Assembly (NCBI RefSeq): GCF_024758505.1
Contig: NZ_CP077970.1
Span: 3,348,001-3,412,000 of the forward strand
Direction: 5' to 3'
DNA: 64,000 nucleotides
From: Bradyrhizobium arachidis
Lineage (GTDB): Bacteria > Pseudomonadota > Alphaproteobacteria > Rhizobiales > Xanthobacteraceae
The position numbers were made by a program, and so were the translations under genes. Positions 8,829 to 16,668 of this stretch are shown here, in pieces. Each line of letters begins with the position of its first letter. The first letter of the stretch is position 1. The notes under the pieces were generated by a model. It was not told the origin of the DNA. It did no database searches and worked only from the letters and a program-made list of their open reading frames with translations.

Positions 8829-9571
8829 GCCGGTCGCCGCCAGGGCGAGGCATCGAGCATCCCGTGCTCGATGACGTAGGACGCGTAGGCGAGGTCGGCC
8901 GCGCTCTCGATCTCGATCGAATGCATGCGGTCCATCATGATGCCGTAGCTCGCGGACGGATCGGCGTAGATCTTGCGGTGCTTGCGCATCGCGTCCCAGC
9001 CGACGAGATAGAGCGCGCCGTTCATGGTGACCTCGATGGCCTGGTCCTGCCGCCGCTGCGCCGTGGTCGTCAGCATCTTCTCGACGATGCCGCCGATCGA
9101 GCCGTCCTTGCCGAGCGTGCCGACGAAGATCGAGGAGACCTCGGTTTCGCGCATGCCGACCACCAGGCTCGCCTTGCGCGCGGCGAACAGCTCGACTGCT
9201 TCGTCAAAGTGCTCGGGTGTTGCGAAGGGAGATGAGGGTTCCAGAAGCATGATGGCGTCGTAGCGCCGCTTCTCATGCGTCTCGATCCAGTCCATGGCGT
9301 GCAGCACCACGTCGTTGGAGGAGGCGGTGTCGGTTGCAAGTTCGGCCGGTCGCTCGAACAGCATTTCGGCGCCATAGCGCGTCGCCTCGGCCCGGATCTC
9401 AGGGCTGTCGCTGGAGACGATCAGGCGCGAGCAATAGCGGGACTGCCTTGCCGCAATCGCCTTGTAGCCGGTCAGGCTGAGGCCGCCGATCTCGCGCAAA
9501 TTCTTGCCGGGCAGGCCCTTCGATCCGCCGCGGCCGACCAGCAGGAACAATATCTCGGGCGAGTTCGTCAT
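8825..9571 (-). CDS. neuA: CMP-nonulosonate cytidylyltransferase (NeuA/LegF type)
   Basis: A 248-residue cytidylyltransferase that activates a nonulosonic acid with CTP to give the CMP-sugar used by glycosyltransferases. The N-terminal LVGRGGSKGLPGKN is the CTP-binding signature (P-loop-like), and MLLEPSSPFAT is the conserved LLQPTSPLR-equivalent. The start chosen is ATG at 9571 (MTNSPEILFLL), with AGGA upstream; an upstream in-frame extension is low-complexity and unlike the family. Whether the sugar is neuraminic, legionaminic or another nonulosonate cannot be told. The gene is divergent from neuB, and the 184-base gap between them should hold both promoters. Confidence 0.9.
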   Translation of the reverse strand: MTNSPEILFLLVGRGGSKGLPGKNLREIGGLSLTGYKAIAARQSRYCSRLIVSSDSPEIRAEATRYGAEMLFERPAELATDTASSNDVVLHAMDWIETHEKRRYDAIMLLEPSSPFATPEHFDEAVELFAARKASLVVGMRETEVSSIFVGTLGKDGSIGGIVEKMLTTTAQRRQDQAIEVTMNGALYLVGWDAMRKHRKIYADPSASYGIMMDRMHSIEIESAADLAYASYVIEHGMLDASPWRRPA

Positions 9572-9755
9572 TGGCAACAGACAATCCTGCTGTGAGGTTA
9601 CTGCGAATCGGCGTGATTCGTCGCTTGGCGGGGCGCTTACGGGGCCTTTTGGGGAACGCCGCAAGCCGCCCGCTTGCGTTGCTTTTACCAGCGTGCTCGA
9701 CTAAGACAACCGCTTGATTGGCGGGCGATTTCGTTTCGCCCAGCGACGAAACCCC

Positions 9756-10838
9756 ATGCATCGCAAAACCCTGATCATTGCTGAGGCTGGCGTCAACCAC
9801 AACGGCGACCGCGCACGTGCGCTGGCGCTGGTGGAGGCGGCCGCAAAGGCAGGGGCCGACGTCGTCAAGTTTCAGTCGTTCCGCGCCGACAAGCTCGCAA
9901 CCGCGGAAGCCGCGAAGGCGAGCTACCAGCAGGCGACCACCGGCAAGGCGCAGTCGCAGCTCGACATGCTGCGCGCGCTCGAGCTCAGCGCCGATGACGA
10001 GGAGCAGATCGCGGCAGCCTGCGCGGCCTCAGGCATCACCTACATGTCGACCCCGTTCGACGCCGACAGCGCCACGCATCTGGTCCGCCGTGTTGGCGTC
10101 TCCACGCTCAAAGTCGGCTCGGGCGATCTCACCAACGCGCCGCTGTTGCTGCATCTGGCGCGCTTCCGCTTGCCGATCATTCTCTCGACCGGCATGGGAA
10201 CGCTTGCAGAAGTGGAGCAGGCGCTCGGCGTCATCGCCTTCGGATATCTGCGCGATGCGACGGCGCGGCCGTCGCCCGCCGAATTCGCCAATCTCCTGCT
10301 GGACCGCGCGACCTGGACGGAGCTGCGCGCCAGGGTCACGCTGCTGCACTGTACGACCGAATATCCGGCCGATCCGCGGTCGATCAATCTGCGCGCGATG
10401 GCGACGCTGCGCGATGCGTTCGGCTTGCCTGTCGGCTTCTCCGACCACAGCCGCGGCATTCACATCGCGGCGGCAGCGGTGGCGCTCGGCGCCACCGTGA
10501 TCGAAAAACATCTGACGCTGGACCGCAATTTGCCGGGACCGGATCATCGCGCCTCGATCGAGCCGGACGAGATGGCGGCGATGATCGCCTCGATCCGCGA
10601 CGTCGAGGCTGCGCTCGGCGACGGACGCAAGGTGCCGGCGCCGGAGGAGATTCCGAACCGCGCGGTGGCGCGGCGCAGCCTCGTTGCTATCCGCCCCGTG
10701 CGCGCCGGCGAGCGCTTTACGGAAGACAATCTCGGCGTCAAGCGTCCGGGCGACGGCATTCCGCCGATTGAATATTGGAGCTATCTCGGCGAGACCGCCC
10801 AACGGGACTACGCGGCCAACGAGGCGCTCGAGCCATGA
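9756..10838 (+). CDS. neuB: Nonulosonic acid synthase NeuB
   Basis: A 360-residue synthase that condenses phosphoenolpyruvate with an N-acyl hexosamine (ManNAc or a diacetamido hexose) to form the nine-carbon acid. The N-terminal TIM barrel begins IIAEAGVNHNGD, the family signature, and contains MLRALELS, STGMGTLAEVEQAL, and HCTTEYPADP with FSDHSRGIH. The C-terminal SAF (antifreeze-like) domain covers about residues 295-360 (VAIRPVRAGERFTEDNL). ATG at 9756 is chosen because IIAEAG must sit near the N-terminus. Its stop overlaps the next start (ATGA), so neuB heads a tightly packed plus-strand operon running to 16668. Confidence 0.95.
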   Translation: MHRKTLIIAEAGVNHNGDRARALALVEAAAKAGADVVKFQSFRADKLATAEAAKASYQQATTGKAQSQLDMLRALELSADDEEQIAAACAASGITYMSTPFDADSATHLVRRVGVSTLKVGSGDLTNAPLLLHLARFRLPIILSTGMGTLAEVEQALGVIAFGYLRDATARPSPAEFANLLLDRATWTELRARVTLLHCTTEYPADPRSINLRAMATLRDAFGLPVGFSDHSRGIHIAAAAVALGATVIEKHLTLDRNLPGPDHRASIEPDEMAAMIASIRDVEAALGDGRKVPAPEEIPNRAVARRSLVAIRPVRAGERFTEDNLGVKRPGDGIPPIEYWSYLGETAQRDYAANEALEP

Positions 10839-11461
10839 GCATCATCGTGCTCTGTGCCGGCGGTCATGCCCGCGTCGTCATCGAAGCGTTGCTGAGCCGT
10901 GGCATCCATCCCGCGGCCGTCGCCGACCGCGACGCCACGCGCATCGGCGAGGCCATTGGCGGCGTCAAGATCACGGGATCCGACGACGACGTCATGAAGA
11001 TGGCAGCCGACAAGGTGGAGCTTGCCAACGGTCTCGGCAACCGCGCCTCGCGCACAGATTCGGGACTGTCGGGCCGGCGCGTTTTGTTCGATAGGTTCGC
11101 CGCGCGGGGTTACAAATTTCCGGTGATCGCACATGCTTCCGCCGTAATCGCCTCCGATGCGCAACTCGGCGACGGCGCGCAGGTGATGGCTGGTGCCGTG
11201 ATCCAGCCCGCAGCGCGGATCGGGCAGAACGTGCTGGTGAATACGCGCGCGGTGGTGGAGCACGATTGCATCGTCGGCGATCACGCGCATGTCGCGCCGG
11301 GGGCGGTGCTGTGCGGGGGCGTGTCGATCGGCGAGAGCGTCCATGTCGGCGCCGGCGCTGTGGTGTTGGTCGGTGTCAAAGTGGGTGCCGGAGCCGTCGT
11401 TGCCGCGGGCGCGGTGGTTACAAGGGATGTCGTGGCCGGCGGGTTCGCCGGCAACGAGTAG
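10835..11461 (+). CDS. Sugar O/N-acetyltransferase, NeuD/PglD type
   Basis: A 208-residue protein with an N-terminal Rossmann-like sugar-nucleotide domain (IIVLCAGGHARVVIEAL) and a C-terminal left-handed beta-helix of hexapeptide repeats (about residues 95-195, with VLVNTRAVVEHDC and HVAPGAVLCGGV). This is the layout of NeuD and PglD, trimeric acetyl-CoA-dependent transferases. NeuD O-acetylates sialic acid, PglD and LegH-type enzymes N-acetylate a 4-amino sugar, and either fits here. The conserved His in VEHDC is the usual catalytic base. It overlaps neuB by four bases and is 12 bases before the next gene. Confidence 0.88.
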   Translation: MSIIVLCAGGHARVVIEALLSRGIHPAAVADRDATRIGEAIGGVKITGSDDDVMKMAADKVELANGLGNRASRTDSGLSGRRVLFDRFAARGYKFPVIAHASAVIASDAQLGDGAQVMAGAVIQPAARIGQNVLVNTRAVVEHDCIVGDHAHVAPGAVLCGGVSIGESVHVGAGAVVLVGVKVGAGAVVAAGAVVTRDVVAGGFAGNE

Positions 11462-11473
11462 GATTGGTTTGTC

Positions 11474-12514
11474 ATGAAGGGCGCGTTCGTCGTCAATGAA
11501 GATACACCTCTGATCGAGACGCTGCGGCGGATCGATCAGGGCAATCTGCAACTCGCCATCGTCGAGCGTGAGGGCAGGATCGTCGGCACCGTCACCGACG
11601 GCGACGTGCGGCGCGCGCTGCTCGGCGGTGTCGGGCTCGATGCCTCCGTCAGCCTCGTGATGAACCGTACGCCGATCACGGCACCGATCGGTATCTCGAA
11701 TCCGGCCGCGCTCAATCTGATGCGCAAGCATTCGATCCATCAGCTTCCGCTCGTCGACGCGGAGGGACGGGTGGTCGAGGTCAAGCTGATCGACGACCTC
11801 GCGCTCGCGCAGCAATCTGATCATTGGGTCGTGCTGATGGCCGGCGGCCTCGGCTCGCGGCTGAAGCCGCTGACCGACGACATCCCGAAGCCGCTGATCC
11901 GCGTCGGCGACAAGCCGATCCTGGAGACCGTGCTGGGCGGCTTCGTGAAGGCCGGCTTCGGCAAGTTCTTCATCTCGGTCAACTACAAGGCCGACATGAT
12001 CCGCGACTATTTTGGCGACGGCTCGGCCTGGGGCGTGGAGATCAATTATCTCCAGGAGAACGAACGGCTCGGCACGGCCGGAGCGCTGTCGCTTCTGCCG
12101 GAGCGGCCGACGCAACCGTTCTTCGTCATGAACGGCGACCTGCTGACGACGGTGAATTTCGAGCAGTTGCTGAAATATCATCGCGAGCATCAGGCCTTCT
12201 CCACCGTCTGCGTGCGCGAGCATTCCGTGACCGTGCCGTTCGGCGTGATCGATTTCGACGATCATCGCCTGCTCGGCATTCGCGAGAAGCCGACGCAAAA
12301 GTTCTTCGTCAATGCCGGTGTCTATCTGCTCGATCCCGGCATGCTCGATCATCTCGACGCCAACGAAGCCGTGGACATGCCGACCCTGATCGAGCGCACC
12401 ATCGCTAAGGGCAAGCCGTCGGTTGTATTCCCATTGCGGGAATACTGGATCGACGTCGGCCGCCTCGACGATCTGCAGCGCGCCTCCGACGAATTCCAGA
12501 GGATCTTTGGATGA
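11474..12514 (+). CDS. CBS-domain sugar-phosphate nucleotidyltransferase (PtmE-like)
   Basis: A 346-residue fusion of two CBS domains (about residues 7-60 and 63-113) with a nucleotidyltransferase domain from about residue 118. The NTP-binding loop LMAGGLGSRLKPLTDDIPKP is clear. The same domain order is found in PtmE, the glucosamine-1-phosphate guanylyltransferase of the Campylobacter legionaminic acid pathway. That suggests the pathway runs through a GDP-sugar, although nucleotide preference cannot be read directly. CBS domains usually bind adenosyl ligands, so the activity may be feedback-controlled. The stop overlaps the next start (ATGA). Confidence 0.87.
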   Translation: MKGAFVVNEDTPLIETLRRIDQGNLQLAIVEREGRIVGTVTDGDVRRALLGGVGLDASVSLVMNRTPITAPIGISNPAALNLMRKHSIHQLPLVDAEGRVVEVKLIDDLALAQQSDHWVVLMAGGLGSRLKPLTDDIPKPLIRVGDKPILETVLGGFVKAGFGKFFISVNYKADMIRDYFGDGSAWGVEINYLQENERLGTAGALSLLPERPTQPFFVMNGDLLTTVNFEQLLKYHREHQAFSTVCVREHSVTVPFGVIDFDDHRLLGIREKPTQKFFVNAGVYLLDPGMLDHLDANEAVDMPTLIERTIAKGKPSVVFPLREYWIDVGRLDDLQRASDEFQRIFG

Positions 12515-13323
12515 GCACCGAACGTTCGCTCCGCGAGATGATGTCGCTCGACGGCCGCATCGCGGTTGTCACCGGCGGCGCCGGCCATATCGGCCGCGCG
12601 ATCGCTGGCGGCCTTGCGGAGCTCGGCGCCACCATTGCGCTGGTCGACATCGCGGCGTCCGCCGGCGCGGATGCGGTTGCGAAGTTGACGGCTACCCATT
12701 CGGTCAAGGCTGCGATGTTCGACTGCGATTTCGAGCAGGGCGATGCAGTCAAGGATCTGCCGCGGCGGGTGCGCGAAGCCTTTGGCGGCATCGACATCAT
12801 CGTCAACTGCGCGGCCTTCGTCGGCACCAGCGGGCTGGAAGGCTGGGCGGTGCCGTTCGAGCAGCAGTCGGATGCGACCTGGCGGCGGGCGATCGAGGTC
12901 AACCTCACCGCGCCCTTCGTCCTGATCCAGGCGGCGGCCGAGGACCTCGCCAAATCGGGCCATGGCAGTGTGATCAATATTTCCTCGATCTACGGCCTCG
13001 CCGGGCCCGACTGGCGGCTCTATGAGGGAACCGCACTCGGGAACCCGGCTGCCTACGCCGCAAGCAAGGGCGGCCTGATCCAGATGACGCGCTGGCTTGC
13101 CACCACCATGGCCCCACAGGTTCGCGTCAATGCGGTCGCACCGGGTGGGGTCTTCAGGGCCACGCCGGAGCCGTTCTTGAGCCGCTATGTGGCCCGGACG
13201 CCGCTTGCACGCATGGCGAGCGAGGACGATATGAAGGGCGCTGTGGCCTATCTGGCGAGTGATCTTTCCGCATACGTGACCGGACAGTGCATTGCGGTCG
13301 ACGGGGGGTGGACGGCGTGGTAA
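12511..13323 (+). CDS. SDR family oxidoreductase (PtmA-like)
   Basis: A 270-residue classical short-chain dehydrogenase. The cofactor motif is VVTGGAGHIGRAI at about residues 19-31, and the NAG-equivalent is NCAA. The catalytic Ser lies in INISSIYG and YAASKGG carries Tyr and Lys. The C-terminal VDGGWTAW is a normal SDR ending. The position after a PtmE-like gene and before an amidotransferase resembles ptmA in Campylobacter flagellin-glycan loci, where the SDR takes part in legionaminic acid precursor supply. Substrate assignment is by context only. It overlaps the upstream gene by four bases. Confidence 0.87.
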   Translation: MSTERSLREMMSLDGRIAVVTGGAGHIGRAIAGGLAELGATIALVDIAASAGADAVAKLTATHSVKAAMFDCDFEQGDAVKDLPRRVREAFGGIDIIVNCAAFVGTSGLEGWAVPFEQQSDATWRRAIEVNLTAPFVLIQAAAEDLAKSGHGSVINISSIYGLAGPDWRLYEGTALGNPAAYAASKGGLIQMTRWLATTMAPQVRVNAVAPGGVFRATPEPFLSRYVARTPLARMASEDDMKGAVAYLASDLSAYVTGQCIAVDGGWTAW

Positions 13324-13360
13324 GCCGACAGCAAATCATGCAATCGCGAGAATCTCCGAA

Positions 13361-14539
13361 ATGTTGAGCTGTAGCAAATGCTTATTGCCGGAAACGGCGG
13401 AGGCCACATCATTCGACGAAGCCGGTTCGTGCAGCGTTTGCCGTCAGATCGAGGTCCGCGACACCCAGATCAACTGGGACGAGCGTTACAAGCAGCTCCA
13501 GGAGCTGGTCGGCCAATACCGCGACAAGGGCCTTTACGACTGCATCCTGCCCTATTCGGGCGGCAAGGACAGCGTGTTCCAGCTCTGGTACGTCGTGCGC
13601 AAGCTCGGCCTGAAGCCGCTGGTGGTGCGCTTCGACCACTGGTTCTACCGGCCGCTGATCGAAGAGAACAACACCAGCGTGTTCAAGCAGCTCGGCGTCG
13701 ACGTCCTCAACTTCACGCCGAACTGGCACGTGGTACGCGAGCTGATGCTGGAATCGCTGAAGCGCCGCGGCGACTTCTGCTGGCACTGCCACACCGGCAT
13801 CTATGCCCACACCATGCAGGTCGCGATCCGCTACGAGACGCCGCTCCTGATCTGGGGCGAGAGTCTCGCCGAATACCAGTCGTTCTATTCCTATGACGAG
13901 ATGGAAGAGGTCGACGAGAAGCGTTTCAACCGCGCCATGAATCTCGGCATCACCGCCGACGACATGTACGAGTTCCTCGGCGGCCGCGTCGCCAAGCGCG
14001 ACCTCTATCCGTTCGTCTATCCGCCGCGCAAGGAGCTGATGCGGATCAAGTGCCGCTCGGTCTGCCTCGGCAGCTACATCAAGTGGGACACCAAGAAGCA
14101 CGTCGACATCATCAAGAGCGAGCTCGGCTGGAAGGGCCAGGAGGTCGAGGGCATTCCGCCCGAGTACGACTACGAGAAGATCGAGTGCTTCTTCCAGGGC
14201 GTGCGCGACTATCTGAAATACATCAAGCGCGGCATGGGCCGGACCAACCATCTCGCCAACATCGACATCCGCAACAAGCGCATGACCCGCGAGCAGGGCG
14301 AGGCCTTGGTGCGCGAGTTCGACGGCAAGCGGCCGCCGAGCCTCGATCTGTTCCTCGATTATCTCCAGCTCACCGAGGAGCAGTTCCTGGGCATCGCGAT
14401 CAAGCACGAGGTGAGCCCGTGGCAGTTCTCGCCGAACACGGTCGAGCCAGGCCGCCGCATGCCGGACATGGACCAGTGGAACAACACGCAAGTGCCGTGG
14501 CCGAACCATCCCGGCGTCGAAATCGGCGGTAAGGGGTAA
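13361..14539 (+). CDS. N-acetyl sugar amidotransferase (WbpG/PseA family)
   Basis: A 392-residue ATP-pyrophosphatase-type amidotransferase that converts an N-acetyl group of a sugar to an acetamidino group, using ammonia from a partner glutaminase. The PP-loop SGGKDS is in LPYSGGKDSVFQLW at about residues 62-75. Paired Cys motifs CSKC and CSVC at the N-terminus and CWHCHTG in the middle look metal-binding. WbpG, PseA and LegX-type proteins share this layout. ATG at 13361 (MLSCSKC) is chosen because the CxxC begins the family. The hisH and hisF genes follow immediately, exactly the partners needed. Confidence 0.92.
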   Translation: MLSCSKCLLPETAEATSFDEAGSCSVCRQIEVRDTQINWDERYKQLQELVGQYRDKGLYDCILPYSGGKDSVFQLWYVVRKLGLKPLVVRFDHWFYRPLIEENNTSVFKQLGVDVLNFTPNWHVVRELMLESLKRRGDFCWHCHTGIYAHTMQVAIRYETPLLIWGESLAEYQSFYSYDEMEEVDEKRFNRAMNLGITADDMYEFLGGRVAKRDLYPFVYPPRKELMRIKCRSVCLGSYIKWDTKKHVDIIKSELGWKGQEVEGIPPEYDYEKIECFFQGVRDYLKYIKRGMGRTNHLANIDIRNKRMTREQGEALVREFDGKRPPSLDLFLDYLQLTEEQFLGIAIKHEVSPWQFSPNTVEPGRRMPDMDQWNNTQVPWPNHPGVEIGGKG

Positions 14540-14577
14540 TCAAGCGGCGCGATGATCGCGCCGCGGGGGAGCAGGCG

Positions 14578-15216
14578 ATGTCAGGCGTAGCGATCGTCGA
14601 TTACGGCATCAACAATGTGCGCTCGGTGAAGAACGCCGTCGAATATTGCGGCTTCGATCCGGTCGTGACCCATGACGCCGACGCCATCGCCGATGCCTCC
14701 CATGTCATCCTGCCCGGCGTCGGCGCGTTCGGCGATGCCATGAGCAACATCCGCGCCCGCGGCATCGACGAGATGCTCGAGCGCCATGTCCGCGAGAAAG
14801 GCAAGCCATTCCTCGCGGTGTGCCTGGGCATGCAGCTGCTCGCCACCACCTCCGAGGAGCATGCCGACGACGGTGTCGCCCATCGCGGCCTCGGCTGGTT
14901 CGATGCCGACGTCCTGCGCTTGATGCCGAACGACCCTGCGCTGAAAATCCCGCATATGGGTTGGAACATGGTGGCGAAGGAGCGCAACCATCCGATCCTC
15001 GCCAATATCCGCGAGAGCAACCTCGCGTTCTATTTCGTGCACTCCTTCGCCATGCGCTGCAGGGATGCGAGCGACGTGGTCGGCTTCGCCCAATACGGCC
15101 AGCCGGTGACCTCGATCATCGCGCGGGACAACATCGCCGCCACCCAGTTCCATCCCGAGAAGAGCCAGGATACCGGGATCGAGCTGATGAGCAATTTCCT
15201 GCGCTGGAATCCCTGA
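14578..15216 (+). CDS. hisH: HisH-type glutamine amidotransferase subunit
   Basis: A 212-residue class I glutaminase that releases ammonia from glutamine. The nucleophile is Cys82 in VCLGMQLL, and the His-Glu pair is in QFHPEKSQ near the C-terminus. GVGAFGDAM is the oxyanion-side loop. In histidine synthesis HisH pairs with HisF; here the pair sits behind a sugar amidotransferase, as HisH2/HisF2 do with WbpG in Pseudomonas, so it most likely supplies ammonia for amidine formation. ATG at 14578 has a GGGGGAGCAGG ribosome-binding site. The spacing to hisF is five bases. Confidence 0.92.
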   Translation: MSGVAIVDYGINNVRSVKNAVEYCGFDPVVTHDADAIADASHVILPGVGAFGDAMSNIRARGIDEMLERHVREKGKPFLAVCLGMQLLATTSEEHADDGVAHRGLGWFDADVLRLMPNDPALKIPHMGWNMVAKERNHPILANIRESNLAFYFVHSFAMRCRDASDVVGFAQYGQPVTSIIARDNIAATQFHPEKSQDTGIELMSNFLRWNP

Positions 15217-15221
15217 CGTCG

Positions 15222-15998
15222 ATGCTGAAGAAGCGCCTGATCCCAAAATTCCTGCTGCGCGATGGCAGGCTCGTCAAATATGTCCGCTTCTTCGAGAACG
15301 AGCGCGCCGCCGGCAACCCGGTGACGACGGCGAAGGTCTATAACGATTACGGCGTGGACGAGCTGATCGTGCTCGACATCGTGCCGAGCGCAGCCTCGCG
15401 CGGCCGCGTCGTCGACATCATCGAGCGGATGTCGGAAGAGATCTTCATGCCGTTTACCGTCGGTGGCGGGGTCAAGACGCTCGACGACGTCAATATGCTC
15501 TTGCGTGCCGGCGCCGACAAGGTGTCGGTGAATTCGGAGGCCGTGCGGCGTCCGGAGTTTTTGCGCGAGGCGGCGCGCACCTTCGGCGACCAGTGCATGA
15601 CGGTGTCGATCGACTACAAGAGGATCAGCCCCAACCACGCCAGCGTGTTCATCGACGGCGGCCGCGAGCATGTCGCGCTCGATCCGATCGAATGGGCGCA
15701 GCGCTGCGAGGAATTGCATTGCGGCGAGGTACTGCTCGGTTCGATCGACCGTGACGGCACCATGAGCGGCTACGACCTCGACTTGATCCACAAGGCTGCC
15801 AATGTTCTGAGCGTACCGTTGATCGTGTCCGGTGGCTGCGGTTCGCTGCAGCACGCGATCGACGCGCTGGAAGCCGGTGCGTCGGCGGTGGCGATCTCCT
15901 CGATGTTCCTGTTCACCGATCACAGCCCGATCAAGCTGCGCAGCCATCTGTTCTCACGCGGCCTCGACGTGCGCGCCAGCTCCTCAAGCAGGAATTAG
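15222..15998 (+). CDS. hisF: HisF-type cyclase paralogue lacking the N-terminal catalytic Asp
   Basis: A 258-residue TIM-barrel protein of the HisF family. Many HisF features are kept: VGGGVKTLDDV, GADKVSVNSEAV, VSIDYKR with the second catalytic Asp, SIDRDGTMSGYD and VSGGCG. The N-terminus aligns without gaps to canonical HisF, but the usual CLDV reads KFLL, so catalytic Asp11 is Leu. This suggests loss of the cyclase reaction while the barrel still docks HisH and passes ammonia. It therefore likely serves the upstream sugar amidotransferase, not histidine synthesis. ATG at 15222 follows the hisH stop by five bases. Confidence 0.9.
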   Translation: MLKKRLIPKFLLRDGRLVKYVRFFENERAAGNPVTTAKVYNDYGVDELIVLDIVPSAASRGRVVDIIERMSEEIFMPFTVGGGVKTLDDVNMLLRAGADKVSVNSEAVRRPEFLREAARTFGDQCMTVSIDYKRISPNHASVFIDGGREHVALDPIEWAQRCEELHCGEVLLGSIDRDGTMSGYDLDLIHKAANVLSVPLIVSGGCGSLQHAIDALEAGASAVAISSMFLFTDHSPIKLRSHLFSRGLDVRASSSSRN

Positions 15999-16002
15999 CA
16001 CC

Positions 16003-16668
16003 GTGCAGCTCTCGCTTGCCCGCAACGATCTCGCCCTCTATGTGCGCAAGCAGTTCGAGAACCTGTTCCCCGATGGTACCGACCTCGGCGACCTCCCAAG
16101 ATACGTCGATCTCGCGCTTGGCCGGATCGACCACTGCTTTTCGCGCGTGCGGCTGAAGGGCTTCTTCGCCAAAGGCGAGGCGAGGTTCTCGCACTGGCAT
16201 TCCGACCAGTATGCGATCTTTCTCTACTACCTCGCCAACTCGGCGTTTCGCGAGCGCCCCGGCCATCCCATTGCCGACAAGGCCTATGCGCTCAACAAGG
16301 CGCTGCACGCGCTCGACGCGTTCTATGAGGTGGAGCTGCCCGACGTGTTTGCGGTCCAGCATCCGGTCGGCACCGTGCTCGGCCGCGCCAGCTATTCGGA
16401 CTATTTCATCTGCTATCACAACTGCACGGTGGGGGCGAACCTCGACAACGACTATCCGTCGTTCGGCCGCGGCATCGTGATGTATGGCGGCAGCCGCATC
16501 ATCGGCAAGACCGCCGTGGGCGACAACAGTTTTGTGTCGACCGGCGCGATCGTGATCGACGGCGGCGCGATTGCCGCCGACAGCATCTTGCACGGCATCT
16601 ATCCGAAGGCGGCGCGATCGCCGACCTCGCGCAACGTGGTGCGCGATATTTTCGGGGTGATGACCTGA
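16003..16668 (+). CDS. Serine-acetyltransferase-like hexapeptide protein
   Basis: A 221-residue protein with an alpha-helical N-terminal half and a C-terminal left-handed beta-helix (about residues 125-210), the plan of serine acetyltransferases (VQHPVGTVLGRASYSDYFICYHNCTVG region). In a nonulosonate operon it more likely acetylates a sugar amino or hydroxyl group than serine. GTG at 16003 is the start because an AGCAGGA ribosome-binding site lies just upstream and an in-frame ATG further back would run deep into hisF. Its TGA at 16666-16668 is directly followed by the TGA of the convergent aminotransferase gene (TGATCA palindrome). Confidence 0.8.
   Translation: MQLSLARNDLALYVRKQFENLFPDGTDLGDLPRYVDLALGRIDHCFSRVRLKGFFAKGEARFSHWHSDQYAIFLYYLANSAFRERPGHPIADKAYALNKALHALDAFYEVELPDVFAVQHPVGTVLGRASYSDYFICYHNCTVGANLDNDYPSFGRGIVMYGGSRIIGKTAVGDNSFVSTGAIVIDGGAIAADSILHGIYPKAARSPTSRNVVRDIFGVMT

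Noticed and set aside
10808..12352. 514-codon open frame on the minus strand
   Set aside because: It is antisense to neuD and the CBS-nucleotidyltransferase, which have clear motifs. The translation is His/Arg/Asp-rich and typical of GC-rich antisense frames.
14578..15998. HisH/HisF as histidine biosynthesis genes
   Set aside because: No other his genes are adjacent, the amidotransferase is, and the HisF copy has lost Asp11.
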